From Cryptomeria japonica (taxonomy: Eukaryota > Streptophyta > Pinopsida > Cupressales > Cupressaceae), in assembly GCF_030272615.1 (NCBI RefSeq), contig NC_081414.1:912025009-912089008 (forward strand): DNA of 64,000 nt, given 5' to 3'. Below the pieces are notes generated by a model. That model was not told the origin of the DNA and did no database searches. It worked only from the letters and a program-made list of their open reading frames with translations. The position numbers and the translations under genes are program-made. The first letter of the stretch is position 1. The number at the start of each line of letters is the position of its first letter. Below, in pieces: positions 46,714-58,637 of the stretch.

Positions 46714-47680
46714 TGTTGGAATCAAGGATCACTGAGAGGGGGGTGAGTCAGTGATCTACTGGTTTGCAGATTTTCAAACTTAACTTTAAACTACCAGAAG
46801 CAAATACTTGAAACTAAAATGCAAAAAACATAAAACAAACAACCACAAAATCATAACATCAAATTTTTACGTGGAAATCCAAATGGAAAAAACCACGGTG
46901 GGATTTGAACCCATAATATTATTCCACTATGGCCAGTAGCAAAACAATATTACAATATGGGAATGCACAGGGATTCAGGCACACTGCCTAGAGCTCACTG
47001 CTCCATTACAATAACTCGAAAGGCTACAACCCTCAAGGAAGTCTCACTGACTTACAAGATAGTTACAATGATGAATTACAATGAATGAACTTTGAAATAG
47101 CATCTACAATGCTCGATTGGGTTCCAATTGAGTGCTAAATATACTGACTAGATCACCTTCTCTGTTCTGCCATGTTATCTGTCTCAGTCAGCTACTGGAT
47201 CAAGAATGCGCACGTGAAACTGCTCCAAAATGGATTCTCAATCACCTCTCGCTCGCATATAATCACATCATCTACCAAAAAGATCATCCACACCAAACTT
47301 ATATACCAACAATCATAAAATAGATCATACACCATGTCGGTCTGCAAGTGTAACGTATAGTCAGATGGCGTCTTAACCAGATCACCAAAAATAAATGCAG
47401 ATCACCAAAACAATAATAAAATGATGTGTCTAAGTCGGCCCAATCATCCTAAACACGATTCAATACACTGAAATTACCAGAAATCTTTCAGACCCAAAAA
47501 TGCTCTGTTCTTCCTAAAATACCAATTAATCAGCTACCGATTAACTCCTGCTTTTGGATACGAAGAATTATGATCATCGGATTGAATCTCCATGAAGAGT
47601 TGCCATCAATGACAACCCTAAACCAATAATCAGCCATCAAAAACCACGAGAAACCACCGGATGAGTGTCAATTGCCAACA
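46714..47680 (-). mobile_element. Solo Copia LTR (E), TSD CTCCT
   Basis: 967 bp bounded by TGTTGG and CCAACA. CTCCT is present on both sides (46709-46713, 47681-47685). On the minus strand it ends as plant Copia LTRs do: a block with 'ccaccgtggttttttcc', 'tttccacgtaaaaa', then a C-rich stretch and CAAGGATTCCAACA-like end. No internal region remains, as after LTR-LTR recombination. Confidence 0.92.
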
Positions 47681-48600
47681 CTCCTAAGGACATGTATTAC
47701 ATTTGATGTTAGTGAGACTATTAAGCACTTGATGGCCCATTATATATCATTGCAAGAATCAAATACATACCCTCACGAGGGGTGCTCATTGATCCAACTT
47801 GTATGGTTACTGTGATAACTAAAGAATTTATTTATACCTTGCAACTACATCAAATGACATATGATAAATTTGATGTAGTGATTAAAATATTTGATGGCTT
47901 CTCTTGTCTTGCTATTGGTTCTATCACACTCCCTATTGAGGTTGGCACTAAATGGTTAGATGTTGTCTTTGTTATTATTCCTACATTTGATCAATTTCCT
48001 GTGAAGCTGGGACATCCTTAGCTCTCTTCCATGAAAGTGATTGCTTCTATTGTTCATAAGTATTTGAAATTTCCTGATGATCATGATAAAATCACAACTG
48101 TTAATAATAGCATGTATCAACCTATGGTGAGGAATGGAGATGTTTGTCTTGACCATTTTTGGTTCGAACAATTCCAACCTCTTGAGCCTAATAGTGATGA
48201 TCTTTTTCATTCTCATCAAAGATGAAAGAATGACATGATTTTATCCTTAAATAAACCTAAAAATCCAACACTCCTTCTTCCTCCTAGTAATGAACATATT
48301 CCTTCTCCTAAGGATGCTCTCTTGCTTACTCCTATTGATAAACCCACTCTTCCTCCTAAGGATAAGCATATCGTTCCTCCTAAGGATAGACATATTCCTC
48401 CTCCTCATGATGGACTTGGTCTCCTTCCTACACGTTCTATTCCTCCTCCTGCCTCCTAAATCTTGCAAAGGGAAGCGTCTGACATCTCCTATTGTTCAAC
48501 CTAAGAGACCTTCTCCTATGTATCCTTCCTTAAAGGAAGAGAAGAAGCCTATGCCTGTTGATCCTAAACCTTCACAAACTTCAGCGAAAACTAAATGAAA
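47681..48600 (+). pseudogene. Element C protease and proline-rich segment
   Basis: The first 340 bases resume the frame and give a retroviral-type aspartic protease: a 'LIDPTCMVTVIT' active-site region (Gly replaced by Pro after Asp), then SITLPIEVG and PVKLGHP. Later (48235-48459) the frame encodes repeated PPKD units such as KPTLPPKDKHIVPPKDRHIP. Stops at about 48019, 48223 and 48457 interrupt it. No RT, RNase H or integrase follows, so element C is a gag-protease-only element or has lost pol. Confidence 0.75.
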
Positions 48601-49740
48601 TTGTTGTGCGAGAGAATGTTGATGAAGACGTTGTGCTAGGGCTTGTGAACTTGCTTCTCAAATATTTTTTTCTCGAAGACCCTAAATGTTGAGATAATAA
48701 CATGTTCTCAACCTTCTCCCAACCAAGATGTTCAACCTAAATCTCCAAGATGTGAAATAATTAAGACAAATGATGGTTCAAGTTCTATTCCTATTAGAGC
48801 TCCTCTTTTTATTACTCTCGATGAAGAAATAGATGATAATGTAGTTCATGATAAAAATGTTGGTGCTAATAATTTAGATGATAAATATAAATATATTGAT
48901 GTTGACAATGATTTATCTAAACAATTTTCAAAAGCATTAATTCTAGCTCTAAGTAACAGACAAAGTGACTCGTCATTAGAGCATGGTCCTTGTTTGGAAC
49001 TTGTGATAACTCCATCTATTGTGCTTGAAGTGGCTCCTCTTGCATGTCGCCTACCTTCCCAAAACAATGTTTAGCAAGATGAGGAGGTGGATGCTTTGCA
49101 TGATTAGTTTCATTCATGCCATAGATTCCCTATCTCTCTCCTCTCTTGCTTGTTTGTGATCTTCTTCTATTTGTCTCTCAATTCTTCTATTTGTTGTCTC
49201 TAGTGTTGTTTACTTGACGGTGATGTAAAGCATTGAGATCTCTTTTGGTCTCTCTGATGTTGACTCAAAAGACACATGTGCCCTTCTTCCATGGTGGTTT
49301 TGCTTTCTTTAGGGGATGAGGATAATTCTATGCAAATATATATACATGATATACATTATTTATCATAAAAATCATACTGACCCTAGAGTTAAGGGAAACA
49401 ACTCGGTGTTTTTTTTATCTTGTGATCATTATCCTTTGTTTTGTCCTTTCTTGAGGGCTTATTATTGTGATAACGTGCTTGTCTTTTTCGGTGTATCCTA
49501 CCTTAAGAAAATTTCTCCTGATGAGGTGTACGCAATCTCTTTAACGTGGGGGCATGCACTCCACTCAATGTTCTCTCTCTTTTGCATATCTCGATACTTA
49601 TATTACTTAGCAAAATTAGTCTTTTGCTTTGTAATTTTGGTATTTTTCTTTTCATGACTCATAGTAAGAGAACCTTACTAGTTTGTAGTCATGGTTCTCT
49701 CTTTCTTTTTCTCTCATGATCTCCCTTTTATATTGTCATC
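48601..49740 (+). other. Element C 3' region without recognised domains
   Basis: These 1.1 kb contain fragments of open frame (for example 49316-49657) but no family features. The sequence is T-rich. It should be the former pol-to-3'-LTR part of element C. Confidence 0.5.
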
Positions 49741-49754
49741 AAAGTTGTAAGATC
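49741..49754. repeat. Target site duplication of the LINE (left)
   Basis: AAAGTTGTAAGATC, repeated exactly at 55506-55519. Confidence 0.93.
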
Positions 49755-49854
49755 AATCAAAAGTTATATTAGAGAGGAAATGAGCTCTGCTAGGGTTTGA
49801 GGTTGTGTATATCTTTTTTCAGACTGCATTTTCTGCGGGACCTTTGCGTTTATT

Positions 49855-50820
49855 ATGGCTCTGACCAACTTTAGCCTAGCAGTTGATGCTAGTGCTGGAT
49901 TTGTTGCGATGGACCCTCGTGGCACCTCAGAACAAGTGCCCTCACAAATTTGTTTCGAAAGTGTTTCACGAGGTATGTCCTCGCCCGATGTTGTGCTTCC
50001 TATTCAAGATTTTGATAATGCTTGTGAGTGGCTTGAAAAATGCACTTTGATAAGCTATTTTGTGGGTAGGATCCCTCCTAAAAGCATGCTTCATGACTAG
50101 GTCGCCAAAGCCTGGTCTCCTCATGGAGTTCGACTTGATGGCATCCAAAGCCTCATCAAGGGCTTCTTTTTGTTTCGCTTTTCTAACCCTTCCCATGTTG
50201 AGGTTATCCTCTCTCATGGGCCATGGACCATTCGGTCTTTCCTTCTGGTTTGCTAGTGCAGGTCTCGAGACTTTTCTATCTCAGATGAGAAAAAGTGGTG
50301 AGTCCTGGTTTGGGTTGAGTTCCCTGGTCTTCCTTTGCCTTGTTGGCCTTTCATGCAAACTATTGCTAAGTCTGTTGGCAAAGTTATTTGCCTTGAACCA
50401 TACCATTTTATTAATGCTCTCCCTCAAAAGAGGGTATACATTGAGGTTGAATTTTCATGCGACCTGAAAGAAACTATTGATATTCAAGTGGGAGGCAATA
50501 CCTTCACCCAAAAGGTGCATTATTTGAACCTTCCCAACACTTGTTATCGGTGCCAATCGACGGATCACAAAATCAGGGATTATCCCTTGGCTATTCCAAA
50601 AATAAAACCCACTATTAAGGAGACCGACTCTCGACCTGTGGAGGGAGTTAAGAAGGATGAATGGACCATTGTAGTTCACAAAGGCAAAAACTCTGTGGCT
50701 TCGGCCCAAAAGTCACCCGTCGGTTCAAGTTACCAGCTGATGACAAAACCTCCTACGCAGACACCATCTGCCCAGACGGTCCCTATGATGTCCGCTTCGA
50801 TTTCAAACCCTGGCCAGTAG
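49855..50820 (+). pseudogene. LINE ORF1 (DUF4283 and zinc knuckle)
   Basis: A single frame from the ATG at 49855 to a TAG at 50818 has three internal stops (50098 and two near 50254-50300). The N-terminal half is a DUF4283-type RNA-binding domain (IKGFFLFRFSNPSHVEVIL, SHGPWTIRSFLL, WVEFPGLPL). It is followed by a zinc knuckle CYRCQSTDHKIRDY whose final Cys has become Tyr. ORF1 proteins coat LINE RNA. Confidence 0.85.
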
Positions 50821-51069
50821 GGGAAGGATTCTTTTAAGAGTCTCAATCGAACCCCTTGGGTTGGTACTCCTCAGGCTGCATCTGTGATTTTTGCTCCACA
50901 CTCTTTGCAACGTTCTTGCAGCCCTTTTGGGGGTGCTGAGATTGTAGATGGCGGTTAAAAAAAAACGATGAGTTATTTCTGGTGGGGACTCTCTTCCCGG
51001 TCTCAGTTCAGATTTTTTGCGCAATAGCTTCTCCTCTCTTGGGGATGAGGATGACATGCAATATTTTTC

Positions 51070-54000
51070 ATGAATTACATCTCAAAGAATGTTCGAGGTC
51101 TCATAGAACTCACTAGAAAGTATTATGTTCGAGATGTTCATCAACTTGTTTTAGGCATGGATGTTCTCTGCCTTCAAGAAGTTAAAATTGTTGGTTTCAT
51201 GCTCACTGTTGTATGTCGTTTTATTTGGTCAGATAGCCTTGTTTTTTCTTCCCAACATGAAGTTGTTCAAGGTGGAGTTGCTACTCTCATTTCACCTTGT
51301 TGGCTCTCTGCAGTTATTTCTCACGGTTTTGATCCCATGCAGCGCGTTGTATGGGTTTTTCTATCAATTGATAATCATTTTGTTGGGATTGTTAATGTTG
51401 ATAGATCACACCTATGGCATCGGATTGCTGACAATCTTCCACCTGCAACTTGGGTCATGTGTGGGGACTTCAATATGGTTGAGGTGGTGACCGATAAGGA
51501 CAAAATTTTGCCTTTTCGATGAACAGTTGGCAAGAGGGAAGCTTGGTACTATATATGTAATAAGTTGGGTCTTTTCGACCCCAACACAAACCACTGCCGC
51601 CTTGGTGGGGTTTGGCACACTTGGTCTAATTTTAGAGTTGGCTCTGACATAATATTTAAAAGGCTTGATCGTGCTATGATAACTGCACAATCTTTTTTTT
51701 TCTCTTTTTTTGAAGATCAAGATCTGCCTGTCACTCCTCTCGTTGACGTGACATTGTTCGATCACTTATAAAATTTAGCATTGAATGGAAGCCAGTTAGG
51801 CAGTGTCCTTCCAAGACGCAGTTTTACCTCAACACATGTCTCCTGCATCATCAAGCCACGATGGCCCACATTCAAAGGGTTTAGAATTTGGAACCAAGGC
51901 CTCATCATCACACTAGTTGGATTGTGTGGTGGAATGATGCCATTATCCGCTCTGTGAGGTTTCTGCGCATTTATGGTAGACAACTTGCCATGTACCATAG
52001 GCGGTCATATGATGCGACCACCAAAGATCTTTGTGCTGCCACATAAGCTCTTGCCTTGAATCCTTTTGATTATAACCTGCAACTTCAATTAGCCCAACTC
52101 TGTCATCATAAATAAGTTGCAGATAGCTATTCTACCAGAGGAGCTCAAATCAAAGCCAGGTTACATTAGCTCAAGGTGGGTGATAGGGATTCCAAAGAAT
52201 TTTTCCTGGCTTTGCGCGCCCATCATACCTCTATAGGGATTAATAAAATAAAAGGAGGACATGTTGTTCTCACCGAGCTACCTGATATTCTACAAGCTTT
52301 TGTCTGTCATTATGAGAAGGTGTTCACAGTGCAGGGAGACTCTCTGGTTAGAGCCCAAGCTTTGCAAGATTGCTTAGTTGTTGTTCCCAAATGGCTTTCC
52401 GAGTCTCAACAGACCTTTTTTGATCTCTTACTGACCATTGATGATCTCAAGGAAGTTGTTTTTTCTATGGTGGATGATAAAGGGCATGGGTGTGATGGTT
52501 TCCCTCGCGAGTTCTACAAAGCCTTTTGGCCTTGTGTTGGTCCTAACCTACATAAGGTCTACCTTAAAGCTTTTCACTCCCAATCCCTAAGAATGATGCT
52601 TAACTGGGGTAACATCAAATTTATCCCTAAGGCTGGGGATCTGAAGGGCATTTGCAATTGGAGGCCTATTACTTTGCTCAATGTCTCGTATAAGATCATT
52701 GCCAAATCCTTAACTCTCAAGATTTGTCATCTCGTGCCTTTGATTGTTCATTTGGAGTAGACTGGATTTATCAAGTCTAGGTTTATATTGGATAATATTA
52801 TTGTTGTTTGGAAAGGGATGGACTGGGCCAAATGCTCCAAACAGTGGGCAATATTCCTTAAGATTGACTTCACTAAAGCGTATGATAGCATTGAGTGGCC
52901 ATTTATTTTGGCTAAGCTCAAAGCTCTTGTCTTCGGCCCCAGCTTCATCCGGTCTGTCCAAATGTTATTCGGGAATGCCTCGACCTATATCACCATTAAT
53001 GGTCATCAGTTTGAGGCTTTTGGCCTTTTCAGATCCATTCGCTAGGGATGTCCTCTGGCTCCTGCTTTATATGTTCTTGCGGCAGAGGGTTTTGGATACT
53101 TACTTGCTAATGCTATGTATGCTGGGCATGTTCGTGGTATCTCCCTGCCTGAGTCACCTTCTCAACTTGTCAATGAACATTTTGCGGATGACTCCTTCCT
53201 CACTCTCATTGAGGAAGAAGATAATGTTCAGGCCACTCTTCAATGTCTAAACACCTTTTTCTTAGCTTCTGGCTCGACCATTCAATGGCACAAGATACAA
53301 TGTTATAGGCAGTCTTTTCTTCTCGCCCCGCCTTGGATTGTTCAATATGACTAGAAATGGCTTCATCATGGTGAAATTTTTCACTTTCTGGGCATTTCTT
53401 GTGCCTTTCAAGCTTTGCGTGTGGATCTTTGGAATGTTGTTTTAGCCAAGATTGACAAAAAGTTGGCCTATTGGATTACCAAGCCTCTTTTCTCTGACTA
53501 GTAAATCTCAAATTTGTCCGAAGGTTTTGGCTGCCACCCATGTCTATTACTCTTCATGTTGGGCTCCTTCTAAGGTCTCTTACATGAAGTTGGAAAGACT
53601 TCTGCAAACTTTTCTTTGGGCGTCTGGGTTCGACCATCAAGGTTTTTCCAGAGTTGCTTGGGAGTATTGTTGTCTTCCCAAGGAGCTCAGAGGGATCGAC
53701 CTTAATTCTACCTAGAAACAAGGGCTTATTGTATGTGATAAATGGATAATCAAAGCCTTATCTGGCGATGAGGCTTGGAAAATCCTTCTTCGGCATTGCA
53801 TTTCTTTAGGATTTCCTGCCAATAGGCTGGTTTGGAAGGGGATTGGTTTTCAAACTCTGCTCATTATGAAAGACCCTATTCAGATCCAAGGTACTCTTGT
53901 TGTTAAAAGCATCCGGCATTCTTGGGAAGCTATTAAACCTTGGCTTCAATGGGTGGGTGATGGTGTTCGTGATGGGATCTCCATGAATCAACACAACCTC

Positions 54001-55357
54001 TGGTGGTCACCTCTTTTTCAGATGCAAGGGTTACCGCTGACCAAAATCCACGATGTTAGTGCTCTGTGTTTTCACAAACACGACATTCAAACACCTAAGG
54101 ATCTATTTTCTAGAGCTTCTATGAGTCTCCGATCATGGGATGACCTTCAGGTCTAGTTTCGTCTGTCTCAACCAGATTGACAGACTTATGACCTTCTGGT
54201 TTCGGCCTTACCCTCACACTTGTTACATAAGCTTGGCATTTAGTTTGTCAGACCCTGGTGGAAAGATTGGAAGTGGTATCCTTGGACTCCTTTCACCAGC
54301 TACAAAACCAAAATGGGTTATCTCTGGTTGGTTCCCCATTTGCCTATGGTCCATATTCTCAACCAGTGGTGGCACTTGCAGTGTTCTTAGAAATTTCTGG
54401 AGACTCATATTTCTTGTTGTTTGGTCCACCACCACTAAACCCAAGATTGCTCACTTTTCTTGGTGTGTGATTTTTCAAGGGCTGCCTTTGGGTTCTAGAC
54501 TTAAGCATTTGGGGGTTCCTGATCCCCGATGCCCTTTTTATGGTCACCCAGAAACTTTTATGCATAGTTTTTGGTTTTGTAGAAGAGCTCAACAGTATTG
54601 GAGCTGGATCCATGATTTCTTTTGGCCTTTTCGGCCTGAGCCCTTTTCTTGGCATATGGCTCTTTTGGATGATTTGCCTAGAATCCCCTTCAAGTTTTCC
54701 CATATATGGCATGCTTTCAGAATGGAGATCCTATTTACTTTTTGGAAAGATAGAAATGCAATTCTTTTTACTCATAGCTCTTTGGATATTAATGTCTCAC
54801 TTTATGCTAAAGCTTGCGTTTGTAATAATGTATTAATGTAGATTCAGGTACAAGCTGACAAAGTGGCTCTTGAGGTGGGCCACTTACAGGATCTCCTTCA
54901 ACACTGGGGCAATGACCCTTGTGCGGTTGCTAGAGTGCCATCGGATTCTGTCTTTGTCGACTGCACTCTGCCCCGTGGCCGTAGTTCCTCCGCTTGACAC
55001 TCTCATACCCCATGGTCCCAAGCTCCTTGTCGCTCCTCTGGTGGGAGAGATGATGCGTGGAGGCACCGCTCGGCTTCTCCTCCCCATCGTGGCTCTGCCT
55101 TGGGGTGGCCTTTTTCTACTCTTATGACTTTGGCTCCTGCTGCTGGTGATGGCTCTGGGTGGCCTACTGCCACCACCTCCAAGTTTCCTTGCCTGGCTCT
55201 GGTGATTTCACCTCCTAAGCGGGAGGAAAGAGAAGAAGACAAAGACCCTAAATATGGGTGGTCTGTGTCGGACCTGACTCCTGACCCCGCTGATGTATGG
55301 GGCAAGAAAGATGATGTAGATCCTCCTCCCTCGGCTGCCTCTGCTTTGGCTACTTGA
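51070..55357 (+). pseudogene. LINE ORF2: endonuclease, reverse transcriptase, zf-RVT
   Basis: The order is an apurinic-type endonuclease (MNYISKNVRGL, LCLQEVK, MCGDFNMVE), a frameshift near 51.77 kb, reverse transcriptase and zf-RVT. The RT part has IPKAGDLKGICNWRPITLLN, IDFTKAYDSIEW and a catalytic FADD (in HFADDSFL). The zf-RVT module ends TKPKIAHFSWCVIFQGLPLG and CPFYGHPETFMHSFWFC. Stops occur at 51520, 52758, 53043, 53352 and elsewhere. The extra C-terminal frame to 55357 is acidic and proline-rich. Confidence 0.85.
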
Positions 55358-55505
55358 GAAAGGTTTTTGATGAATAGTTTTGTTTTTTGACTCCGACTTC
55401 TTGTCGTGTGACTCTCGCAGGGTGATCTTGTATCCCCCGACCTTTTTTTGTGAATATGTACTTTAATATTTATACTTAATAGAGAAGGCCTATTCATATA
55501 AAAAA

Positions 55506-55519
55506 AAAGTTGTAAGATC
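55506..55519. repeat. Target site duplication of the LINE (right)
   Basis: AAAGTTGTAAGATC; the first A's also form part of the A-tail. Confidence 0.9.
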
Positions 55520-55629
55520 CTAAAGTCCACTGGGGGCTTGGTGTATTTTACCTTCTTGGTGACTTGGTGGAAGTTTTTCAATGCAAACCCTTGTACTTTA
55601 CCGAGAGTATGATTGACTTCATACTCCCG

Positions 55630-55646
55630 CTAAAGTGGGGGCTAAA
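55630..55646 (+). other. Polypurine tract of element C
   Basis: TAAAGTGGGGGCTAAA lies directly before the TG of the 3' LTR, as expected of a plus-strand primer. Confidence 0.7.
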
Positions 55647-56816
55647 TGTAACGTCCTCAAATTGCACCCTTGTACAATTTTGACCATATTTGGGTCCCTA
55701 CCTTAGCATTTGCGCCCCTAGGGCTGATTGGGACATGATTTTGCTCATATCACTCAAGTATGACTGCATTTTTTACTTTTACATCAACATGGCACCTTTT
55801 CCTATCCCTAAATTGGGGTAGGACCAGAGTGCCACACACCATGCTTTGGTCCTCCCTAATTGGGCCCTATTTCAAGCCCTTTTTTCTATTTCAAATTTGA
55901 GCGGGATTCCTAGCTCCGTGTCGACTCATGTCATAAAATTAGCAAGTTTTTCGACAAACATGTATAAAAGGAGACTTTCCCTTCTCATTTGACATAGAAG
56001 GAATAAGTAAGCATACATGACATCAAGCATTCAAGCATTCATTCAAGCATTCAAGCAATTGTGCAAGTAATCAGTCTTCCTTCAAGCCTAAGAGCAGGAA
56101 CAAAGTCAAGATTCAAGCATTGAAATGGAGATTTACATCCTATTTTGTCAAAGACTTCATGAAACCTGAATTTTTTGTGGAGACAAACAAAACTTCACAT
56201 AGAGGTATATCATTTGGTTTTCAATCATTATTCAACATTTCCCTCAAAAGGAGAATCTTCAATTATAGCAAATTCAATTATCTTTTATCTCTATTTCATG
56301 GTTAATTCCAAAACCAGGGTTTGACTTAGGCAAGCCCCTATTACCAACCTATTTTCCTTTCTTTCTATGTGCAGGAAACATGTACGGAGCTACGATCTTC
56401 AGAATCAACATTATTTGCAAAGATGAATCAACCCCTTTTGGTGTACGAAAATTTAGGACCAGAGTGAGGGCATTCTAGTCCCAACATTTTTTGGATATTT
56501 TTCAAGGATTAGATCCGAATCTACTTATAATCCTAAGATCCAAGTGTGTGTCTCATTCCCACATCTATAGCTCATTGTTTCCGTATTTTTACCTTTATTT
56601 TTACCACTTTATCCTAATTTCAGCAATCCAACTCCCAAAAGAGGGCAAACAAATCCACCCCTTGAGTCCAATAAGTATTTTTAGTCCTTATCATTGCTTG
56701 TTTGTGACTAAATCTATTGGATTCAACCCTATTTTGAATGTAATAGACTGTCCCTAAGTATAAATTAGTGGTTTTCATTCTCCTATGGTGGAAATCCTAT
56801 TTTTTCACCCATTACA
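55647..56816 (+). repeat. 3' LTR of element C
   Basis: It starts TGTAACGTCC after a polypurine tract and probably ends CCCATTACA, about 1,170 bp. It has a TATA-like ATGTATAAAAGG (about 55959-55970), followed by repeated CAAGCATT words (about 56020-56115). The 5' LTR was not found in 15.1-16.7 kb, so the left boundary of element C is unknown. Confidence 0.65.
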
Positions 56817-57174
56817 GATATATATTGAGGTTTCATTAATAATATGGTCTAGATGTTGAGGTGGCATTGATGATGTTGATATGATGTTAAGGTGTCTTTG
56901 TGGATATGGTATTTGTGGTTGTCTAGTTGCCAACTTGACTGCTAAAGTATTGGTAAAGTTGTATGGTGTCTACATTGAGATTGGTTGATGGTTCTATATG
57001 ACGAATTCTCTATCTTCATTTTGTTGATACTCTTGGCCAAGTGTTATCACTTGGAGGAAGACTATGGATAGTACAAAGTGTGTTTGATATGTTCTTGTGT
57101 AGTGAATTGTTGCAGGTTGTGAAAGATCTCAAGGATGTGTTAAGTAGATGTTTTGTGTTTGATGTTCACTGCCT
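56817..57174. other. Spacer between elements C and F
   Basis: Nothing recognised. The sequence is rich in GATGTTGA and TGATATG words, like the Copia LTR that follows, so it may be part of an older relative of F. Confidence 0.35.
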
Positions 57175-58578
57175 TGTTAGAGAGTGTTAGACATTGGTTG
57201 ATATGTTGTCATTGATGTCAACATATGGGGAAAATTGTTGGATAGAGGAATATGTTGAATATGTTTTCTCTGTGTTTTAGTGTTGCAGTCAGATTGAATG
57301 AGTTGATTTAACCTGTGTGTTGCAGATGAGTTGATGCAGATTAATGGGTTTTGAGATACTTATCTCTAGTTGATTCAATAGAAGTTTCAGAGATCCGCAT
57401 GAAGAATTGATCGAGTTTTGTGATTTGGTATACCTACTGCATGTCGCTTGGTTTTCAGTTATTCAATGTTGATAGGTTTTGGTAAATCCATGTGTATTGC
57501 TTCAGAATTGCAATATGTTTAGTTGTGGATGTGTGGAATGTATTGTGGATGTTGATATGTGTCCTTAGCTCAATTGGTTCATGATTTGGAAATCCACAAA
57601 TGAATCTTTTAGGTTGACAGTCAGTTATGTTGGTGTTTTTGAGCTTTGGTAGAGAGATGATGACGATCCTAGTAATCCGAGTTGTTGCAGTTGTTGTGGT
57701 GCAATTCACGTTGCTTGTGAATGTTTCTAGATCATGTTCTATGCGTATTGGGGTCCATATTGATTATTGTGTGTGTTATTGAATATTTTCTTTGTCCGGT
57801 GATGTTCTTCGTGTTATGCGACATTTATGATGTGGTAATGTGTCATGAATGATCAAGGCATAATTCTTGGATGTACATTTCATATTTGTGGTGGTTGTTT
57901 AGGTCCAGGCTATGTCTTAGCTGATATTGTTTTGGTCTACATGCATTGTTATAGTGTGTGTAATTATATTTTTGTAATATGTAGTGTGTTGAGCCAATCT
58001 CTATTTCATAGGTTGATGACTTGTATAAATGAATCTAATAATCATTAAGAGGTATCATGCTACGTGCAAATATTGTATCAATTATTCAGTAGTAGGGAAG
58101 TTGTGCAAAGAAGTGTGTTGCAGAGAAGATTTGACAGTGAGCTTAACTGGAACTATACTCAGGCATGTGGAGAAGCTATTTCATCAGTTCACGATTCTTC
58201 GGATGTAATCCAAATGCTTTTGTAAGTTAGTGAGGCTTCCTATAAGGCATTGAGCCTTCCATAAGGGTTGTAGCCCTTCTAGGTTTCTTATTTGAGCAGT
58301 GAACTCTAGACAGTGTGCTTGAATGCATGTGCATTCCTCATTGTAATATTTCACTTACTCCTAATAGGGTATTATCTCATTGTGGGTAGGTTCCCATCGT
58401 GATTTTTTTGCCTAGCCAGGTTTTCCACGTTAAAAATCTTGGTGTTATGTGTGTTATTGATGTGGTGTTGTTTCATGCTTTAAACTGTTAATTATCAGAT
58501 CTGATTTGTGGTTTAAGTTGCAGTAAGTTTTTGAACAAACTAATTCACCCCCCCTCTCAGTTTGTTGCATTGCTACCA
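57175..58578 (+). repeat. 5' LTR of element F
   Basis: TGTTAGAGAG ... TTGCTACCA, 1,404 bp. It matches the 3' LTR with scattered differences and an 18-bp insertion in the latter near 63050. The end shows the usual 'ttccacgttaaaaatc' and C-rich block. A minus-strand ORF (57455-57709) is also seen in the other LTR (63292-63636). Confidence 0.9.
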
Positions 58579-58583
58579 ATAAT

Positions 58584-58596
58584 TGGTATCAAAGCT
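58584..58596 (+). other. Primer-binding site of element F
   Basis: TGGTATCAAAGCT, one mismatch from the initiator tRNA-Met site TGGTATCAGAGC used by plant Copia elements, 5 nt after the LTR. Confidence 0.9.
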
Positions 58597-58637
58597 AGAT
58601 CCTTCAGAAGAATCTTGACCACTTGAGGAGATCTGGG

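Larger units (their letters stand above)
49755..55505 (+). mobile_element. LINE (L1-type) retrotransposon, 5.75 kb
   Basis: Two coding regions, a short A-tail (from about 55498) and a perfect 14-bp target duplication define a near-full-length plant L1-type LINE inserted in the 3' part of element C. Both ORFs carry stops, and ORF2 has at least one frameshift, so it is dead. Confidence 0.93.
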
